A stretch of 54,269 nucleotides of DNA from Verrucomicrobiota bacterium. GTDB taxonomy: Bacteria > Verrucomicrobiota > Verrucomicrobiia > Opitutales > Opitutaceae. The position numbers and the translations under genes were made by a program. The notes below the pieces were generated by a model. That model saw only the letters and a list, made by a program, of their open reading frames with translations, was not told the origin of the DNA and did no database searches. Each line of letters opens with the position of its first letter. Position 1 is the stretch's first letter. Positions 51,501 to 54,269 of the stretch are shown piece by piece. The stretch covers positions 1-54,269 of the forward strand of contig JAUWBD010000006.1 of NCBI GenBank assembly GCA_030605125.1, read 5' to 3'.

Positions 51501-52836
51501 CCACGGGGCCGGCACCTTCGGCATCACCAAAACAGGCGCCGGCACCCTCGAACTCGCCGGCGTCAACACCTACGGCGGCTACACCAACATCAACGGCGGC
51601 GTGCTCCGCGTCGCCACCGCCGACGCCCTCTCGCCCAACACCCGCTTCGCGCTCCGCGGAGGCGGCGTCCTCGAACTCGCTTACGGAGACTTCGCGGCCC
51701 CGCTCGGCGGCTCCAACCCGGGGCTGATCCTGCTCGATGGGAACGGCGGCTTCAGCGCCGCCGGCGCGACCCGCACCGTCACCCTCAACGGCGGCGCCGC
51801 CATCCACTGGGGCGCGCCCACCGGCATCCCGCTCAACGTCGAGCTTATCTTCTCCTCAAAAAGCGCCGACGCCACCGTCATATTCGCAAATCCCCTACAG
51901 ATGATCAACGCCGGCCCGGTCCACCGCGTCGTCCGCGTGCACGACGGCGCGGCCGCCGTCGACGCGCGCATGAGCGGCCTGATCAGCCAGGTGGACGGCA
52001 CCTACGGCCTCCAAAAACTTGGCGGCGGCTCCCTCGAGCTCACCGCCGCCAACACCTACCGCGGCCCGACTCTCGTCCAGGCCGGAGCTCTTCTCGTCCA
52101 TGGCGACCAGATCTCGGCCGTTGGCGTATGTCGCGTTTCCCCCGGCGCCACGCTCGGCGGACTCGGTCGCCTCGGCGGCGATCTCGTTTTCGAGGCGGGC
52201 TCCCGCCTCGCGCTCGCCACCCGCGCGGGCGTTAGCGGTGGCCCGCGCGTCGGCGGCTCGGTCGCCTTCCTCGGCGCGGTGACCGTCACCGCGGATTTTT
52301 TCGGCGGCGCTCTCGCCCCCGGCGCCTACACCTTGCTCACCGCCTCCGGCGGTTTCGTCGGCGCTGCCGACCTCCGATGGTCGCCTCCCGCCGGCTCGGA
52401 CCTTCGCGCCTCCTTCGATTTTTCCGAGCCCGGCCGCATCCGGCTTCTCCTCACGGAGCCGACGCTCCTCGACCGGTGGCGAGCGGAACATTTCGGCGAG
52501 GCCGCCTCGACCGAGTTGGCCGCGGACCTGGCCGACCCCGACAACGACAACCTGCCGAACCTTCTCGAATATGCGCTCTCCGCAGATCCGCTCGTCGCGG
52601 ACGCCGACGTCTTGCCTACGGTTTCCATCACCGACGAGCGCCTGCGTCTGACCTTCACCCGAATCGCCGACCCCGCCCTCCTCTACGAAGTCCAGGCAAG
52701 CGGCGACCTCGCCTCCTGGACTACGATCTGGAGCAGCACCGGCCCCCAAAACATCGCCGCCGTGGTCTCCGTGGACGATGTCGATCCGCTCGCCGCCCAT
52801 GTTCGACGCTTCCTCCGTCTCCGGGTCGCCCGGTGA
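48535..52836 (+). CDS. Secreted S1-like serine protease fused to beta-strand passenger repeats
   Basis: A 1433-aa exported protein starting at 48535 with a signal sequence (HARSLALALLPLLATEARA). Residues about 60-245 look like a trypsin-fold protease: His100 in IIQARHYPADAG, Asp131 in PIADISLGTF, and Ser217 in YWEAGDSGGPAFV. Residues about 280-1200 are beta-strand repeats with five passenger-associated motifs (for example AGTLELTGTNTYAGATTVGG), four of them in 160-residue tandem copies. The C-terminus has the DPDNDNLPNLLEYALSADPL domain also seen in the 1489-aa protein. There is no outer-membrane barrel and no PEP-CTERM tail, so the export route differs from a classic autotransporter. The upstream open frame back to 46372 is not used. 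Confidence 0.82.
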   Translation: MPRRPSPPPLRHARSLALALLPLLATEARALFIADYAPETNDRFASGFLTQPVANTSASFVGAGYDLSGVGWYAGTGIAGAGRIRSVTLLTPLHIIQARHYPADAGTTFQFLGSDGQLRTNTITGHSAPIADISLGTFSDTFAKADNVAVYRVLDVRAGPLSRDLGGLPLLVYGSQANGIGPRVALATGIPPQYISLASIQNWSGANGVSTYWEAGDSGGPAFVRYTAPDGASTLTFAGGAYVPSGFSTLLPQDRFSWSPPPILNALTKPDGYALTWTIYDNPADTVRTAPQWTGAASALLSDTDNWSQSGAPADLSVLFDASAANGVTALNLDGNLVLRGALFKSSASPAGFTLSGTGTLTLGYIGLRNESSATQTFHVPVVLGDSQNWEAARGDLVFNAPIDTSSAAHLLVVGGDHDTTLNAPLFGAGALAKADSGTLTLNAVNTYSGKTWIHGGVLRLGVGGALPASAEILFDTTNPAALDLDGHAQTLSGLRSTRGGSGEVRLGGATLTLALADTNTFAGAITGSGTLALTGALRLGSSAALSASTNVALAGGVLELGVADYSATLGSGAGQLRFNGGGGFSAHGAPRSVTLNGGAPLVWAQANFVKSGSSLQFSSPGSDATVTLTNDLVLGTSGTNTRNVFTENGSAAVDARLSGNISDGAGTFTLAKFGPGTLELTGANTYKGATFIGGGALRLGSSSALPATSNIVLAGGVLELGVADYSGTLGSGAGQLRFAGEGGFSAAGANRGVNLGGAATPRTLAWGEADFVSAIHSLVLSSPGSDSTVDFRNPLVLGSAGSGTRTIRVDNGTASIDARLSGDLTQTGGVFGMTKSGAGTLELTGTNTYAGATTVGGGALRLSSAGALPSAGNVVLAGGMLELAHGDYTASLGSGAGQLRFTATGGFAAVGADRNVNLGGLADPAAVTWGAGDFVPSGSSLLLSSPGADATLTLRNPILLGTTGGASRTLHVEDGSAAIDARLPGSLSHGAGTFGITKTGAGTLELAGVNTYGGYTNINGGVLRVATADALSPNTRFALRGGGVLELAYGDFAAPLGGSNPGLILLDGNGGFSAAGATRTVTLNGGAAIHWGAPTGIPLNVELIFSSKSADATVIFANPLQMINAGPVHRVVRVHDGAAAVDARMSGLISQVDGTYGLQKLGGGSLELTAANTYRGPTLVQAGALLVHGDQISAVGVCRVSPGATLGGLGRLGGDLVFEAGSRLALATRAGVSGGPRVGGSVAFLGAVTVTADFFGGALAPGAYTLLTASGGFVGAADLRWSPPAGSDLRASFDFSEPGRIRLLLTEPTLLDRWRAEHFGEAASTELAADLADPDNDNLPNLLEYALSADPLVADADVLPTVSITDERLRLTFTRIADPALLYEVQASGDLASWTTIWSSTGPQNIAAVVSVDDVDPLAAHVRRFLRLRVAR
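50191..52085 (+). repeat. Four tandem coding repeats of about 480-489 bp
   Basis: The recurring segment LAGGVLELGVADYS begins at 50191, 50671, 51160 and 51649, giving periods of 480, 489 and 489 bases, all multiples of three. The first two copies are nearly identical in DNA over long stretches, which points to recent duplication or gene conversion; the last copy is partial and more diverged. Confidence 0.8.
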
Positions 52837-52906
52837 ATCATCGCCGCACTGCGTGGGGGCTCGCGCAGAACAAGCAATCCGCCGCCGCCCGGCTTGATGA
52901 CCGCCT

Positions 52907-53774
52907 ATGTTCGCAAAGCTTCCGGGGTATCGGACGCTGCTAGTCTTGGTGCTGCCGGTCTTCGCCGTGATCGCGGCGGGCGCGGGCGCGCGGCGCCTCG
53001 GCTGGCTCAAGCCCGAGGCGGACGAGAGCCTGCTCAAGCTCGACCTCCACGGACAACACCGCCGGCCCGGCGCGTTCGCAGACCCTCCTTGCAGTTCGCC
53101 TTGGCCATACCTGAGGGAATCAATCGCTCCAGCCACGTGAAACGTCTGCTCATGGCATGGGCTGATCGAGACCCCTCTGCCGCTTTGGCCTGGATGCGCG
53201 CTCAGACCGACTCGGACGTCACATCCGCTGCCAACGGCGTCAACGGGCGATTCTCGCCGCCATCGCGCGTGACGAACCCGCCACCGCGGTCGCGGAGTGG
53301 GCCTCCTTGCCCGACACAAGAAGTAAGCGGACTGCCCTCGACCCACTCGTCAACGCCTGGGGGCGCATCGATCCGGAAGCGGCTCTGAAATGGGTGATGA
53401 AGGAAGAGGTCGGCAGGGCCGCAGACGTCCGTAGCTTGGTGCGCACCGATCTATTCCACGCGTGGTCGAGAAAAGATCCGGAGGGCGCGCTCCGGTGGGC
53501 GGAAACCTGGGCCAAAACGCGCCAGCCCGCCGATCGCAACATGGCCGATGTCTATCTCGACACGCTCGCCGGCAACGGAAGCGAACGAGTGGACCGCGCC
53601 TCCGCCGCCAACCTCTACGCCAAGATCGAAGACGGTGCGATTCGCACAAGAATGCTCACCAAGCACGTCCGCGAATGGCTGACCCACGACGACGCCGCGG
53701 CCCGCACTTGGCTCGAGTCCAACAACACGCTGACACCCGACCAAGCGGCGGCCCTGCTCGCTCCCATCCGATAA
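52907..53774 (+). pseudogene. Frameshifted helical-repeat protein gene
   Basis: Three frames together give one protein. The first (52907 to about 53080) has a membrane anchor, MFAKLPGYRTLLVLVLPVFAVIA. The second (about 53085-53245) has LLMAWADRDPSAALAWMRAQ. The third (about 53250-53774) has ILAAIARDEPATAVAEWASL and then AWGRIDPEAALKWVMKEE and AWSRKDPEGALRWAETWA. The W-x-x-x-DP-x-x-AL-x-W helical units are common in Verrucomicrobiota proteins of unknown function. At least two frameshifts, near 53080 and 53245, break it. It lies next to mobile-element debris. Sequencing error is possible but two shifts make decay more likely. Confidence 0.65.
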
Positions 53775-53821
53775 CTGCTCCGCGTCAGCCGCGGCCAATC
53801 CGCCATGCGATCGCGTCCTTG

Positions 53822-54118
53822 TCCGCGATCTTCGCTCCGCACTTCGCCGGCGTGCATGTCGCCATGACGGCAGCCGTGGCTGCGCTGATTCAGAAGTCAG
53901 TGGACCATCCCGACCACGGCAATGACTGGAAAGGCGTTTGGCATGACGTGCTCTGGATGTCCCGCGTTGCCCCGATGCAAGCTCTTCCCGTCGGGCGTCT
54001 GTTCATAGTGGTTATCACCTGCACCGGCCGGAAACGCCTCCACACCCTGCGGCTCAGGTCCACCCCGGCGGCCGGGGCGAACCCTGTGCAACGACCATGC
54101 TCCCCCGAGGAAGATTGA
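53822..54118 (+). pseudogene. DUF6573-like gene remnant
   Basis: One frame reads VHVAMTAAVAALIQKSVDHP, then HGNDWKGVWHDVLWMSRVA and VGRLFIVVITCTGRKRLHTL before losing similarity. This order (a PVALT-like start, a GxxWDVLWM motif, then a conserved beta hairpin) resembles small DUF6573 proteins known mainly from plasmids and integrative elements. No proper start is seen and the expected C-terminal segment is missing, so it looks like a remnant cut by the insertion sequence that follows. Called from memory of the family pattern. Confidence 0.45.
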
Positions 54119-54157
54119 CGATGCGCCACCGGTAGTGTCTCCGGAGTTCAGCAAAAA

Positions 54158-54229
54158 GGGCGGGTCATGGTAGGTGGTTGGGAGACGAAACCTAAACCAC
54201 CGTAAGGAGAGACAAGCCATGACCCGCCC
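54158..54229 (+). promoter_or_regulatory. Nested inverted repeat covering the transposase start codon
   Basis: GGGCGGGTCATGG at 54158-54170 is the exact complement of CCATGACCCGCCC at 54217-54229, which contains the start codon. Inside this, GGTGGTT at 54173-54179 pairs with AACCACC at 54195-54201. An RNA holding both arms would bury the start codon in a 13-bp helix. Confidence 0.6.
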
Positions 54230-54269
54230 GAAGCGGAACGATGAGACGATCAACGTGACGAAACAAGAA
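54219..54269 (+). CDS. 5' end of a probable insertion-sequence transposase (partial)
   Basis: Only 17 codons are in the window (MTRPKRNDETINVTKQE), running off the right edge. AGGAG at 54205-54209 is a strong ribosome binding site nine bases before the ATG. The call as a transposase rests on context: gene debris just upstream, a sharp change of content at about 54120-54150, and a start codon folded into an inverted repeat, as known for several insertion sequences. The family cannot be assigned from so few residues, and the exact left end of the element is not resolved. Confidence 0.45.
   Translation, partial: MTRPKRNDETINVTKQE

Noticed and set aside
1-54269. CRISPR arrays, tRNA and rRNA genes, riboswitches
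   Set aside because: I looked for regularly spaced short repeats, tRNA-like cloverleaf ends and rRNA core sequences and saw none; the only long repeats are coding repeats in the protease gene. A covariance-model scan was not possible.

Overview
The window looks like chromosomal DNA of a high-GC member of the Verrucomicrobiota, most likely an Opitutaceae-type organism. The reasons are three exosortase-type PEP-CTERM proteins (IPEP followed by a hydrophobic stretch and an Arg-rich tail), an H-X9-DG-like type II pseudopilin in a glycoside hydrolase operon, secreted proteins ending in a DPDxDxxxNLLEYA-type domain, autotransporter-associated beta-strand repeats, a helical-repeat protein with W-x-x-x-DP-x-x-AL units, and dense carbohydrate-active genes each with its own LacI or GntR regulator. 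Taxonomy is inferred from gene content only.

Layout. (1) 0.1-2.2 kb: a PEP-CTERM gene divergent from a LacI regulator. (2) 2.3-14.5 kb, minus strand: a very large secreted glycosidase-like protein, then a cluster of a GH39-like enzyme, a GH5-like enzyme, a second glycosidase paralogous to the large one, and an SGNH esterase, with ATGA overlaps between the last three; a small secreted protein sits upstream. (3) 14.5-24.4 kb: a second PEP-CTERM/LacI divergent pair, a 1489-aa multidomain surface protein, a GH36 alpha-galactosidase/raffinose-synthase-like enzyme and a GntR/FCD regulator. (4) 24.3-28.4 kb, minus strand: a pseudopilin, a small lipoprotein, a TIM-barrel glycosidase-like protein and a LamG-like protein. 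(5) 28.6-39.8 kb, plus strand: a long operon with two SGNH esterases, a sugar ABC transporter (binding protein and two permeases), a GH2 beta-mannosidase, and two internally deleted genes (a GHL6-type glycosidase and a GH38 alpha-mannosidase). (6) 39.9-45.7 kb, minus strand: a parallel beta-helix/LamG protein, a sialidase-fold protein and a D-lyxose (mannose) isomerase. (7) 45.8-52.8 kb: a second GntR/FCD regulator overlapping a third PEP-CTERM gene, then an S1-like serine protease fused to beta-strand repeats. (8) 52.9-54.3 kb: a frameshifted helical-repeat gene, a DUF6573-like remnant and the 5' end of a probable insertion-sequence transposase.

How it fits together. Blocks 4 to 7 appear to form one regulon. 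Six near-identical palindromes, consensus TTGWTCGAWCAA, lie in the four AT-rich promoter gaps at 28.4-28.6, 42.9-43.0 and 45.7-45.8 kb, in front of the pseudopilin operon, the transporter/mannosidase operon, the beta-helix gene, the isomerase operon and the GntR gene itself. A coherent reading is uptake and breakdown of a mannose-containing glycan: esterases deacylate it, the ABC transporter imports oligosaccharides, mannosidases release mannose, and the isomerase converts mannose to fructose. Separately, the LacI protein of block 3 has its own ATTGAA-N4-TTCAAT sites on its start codon and after its stop codon, in front of the 1489-aa surface protein. A shared ~240-residue beta-sandwich-like module occurs in four proteins here in three different arrangements.
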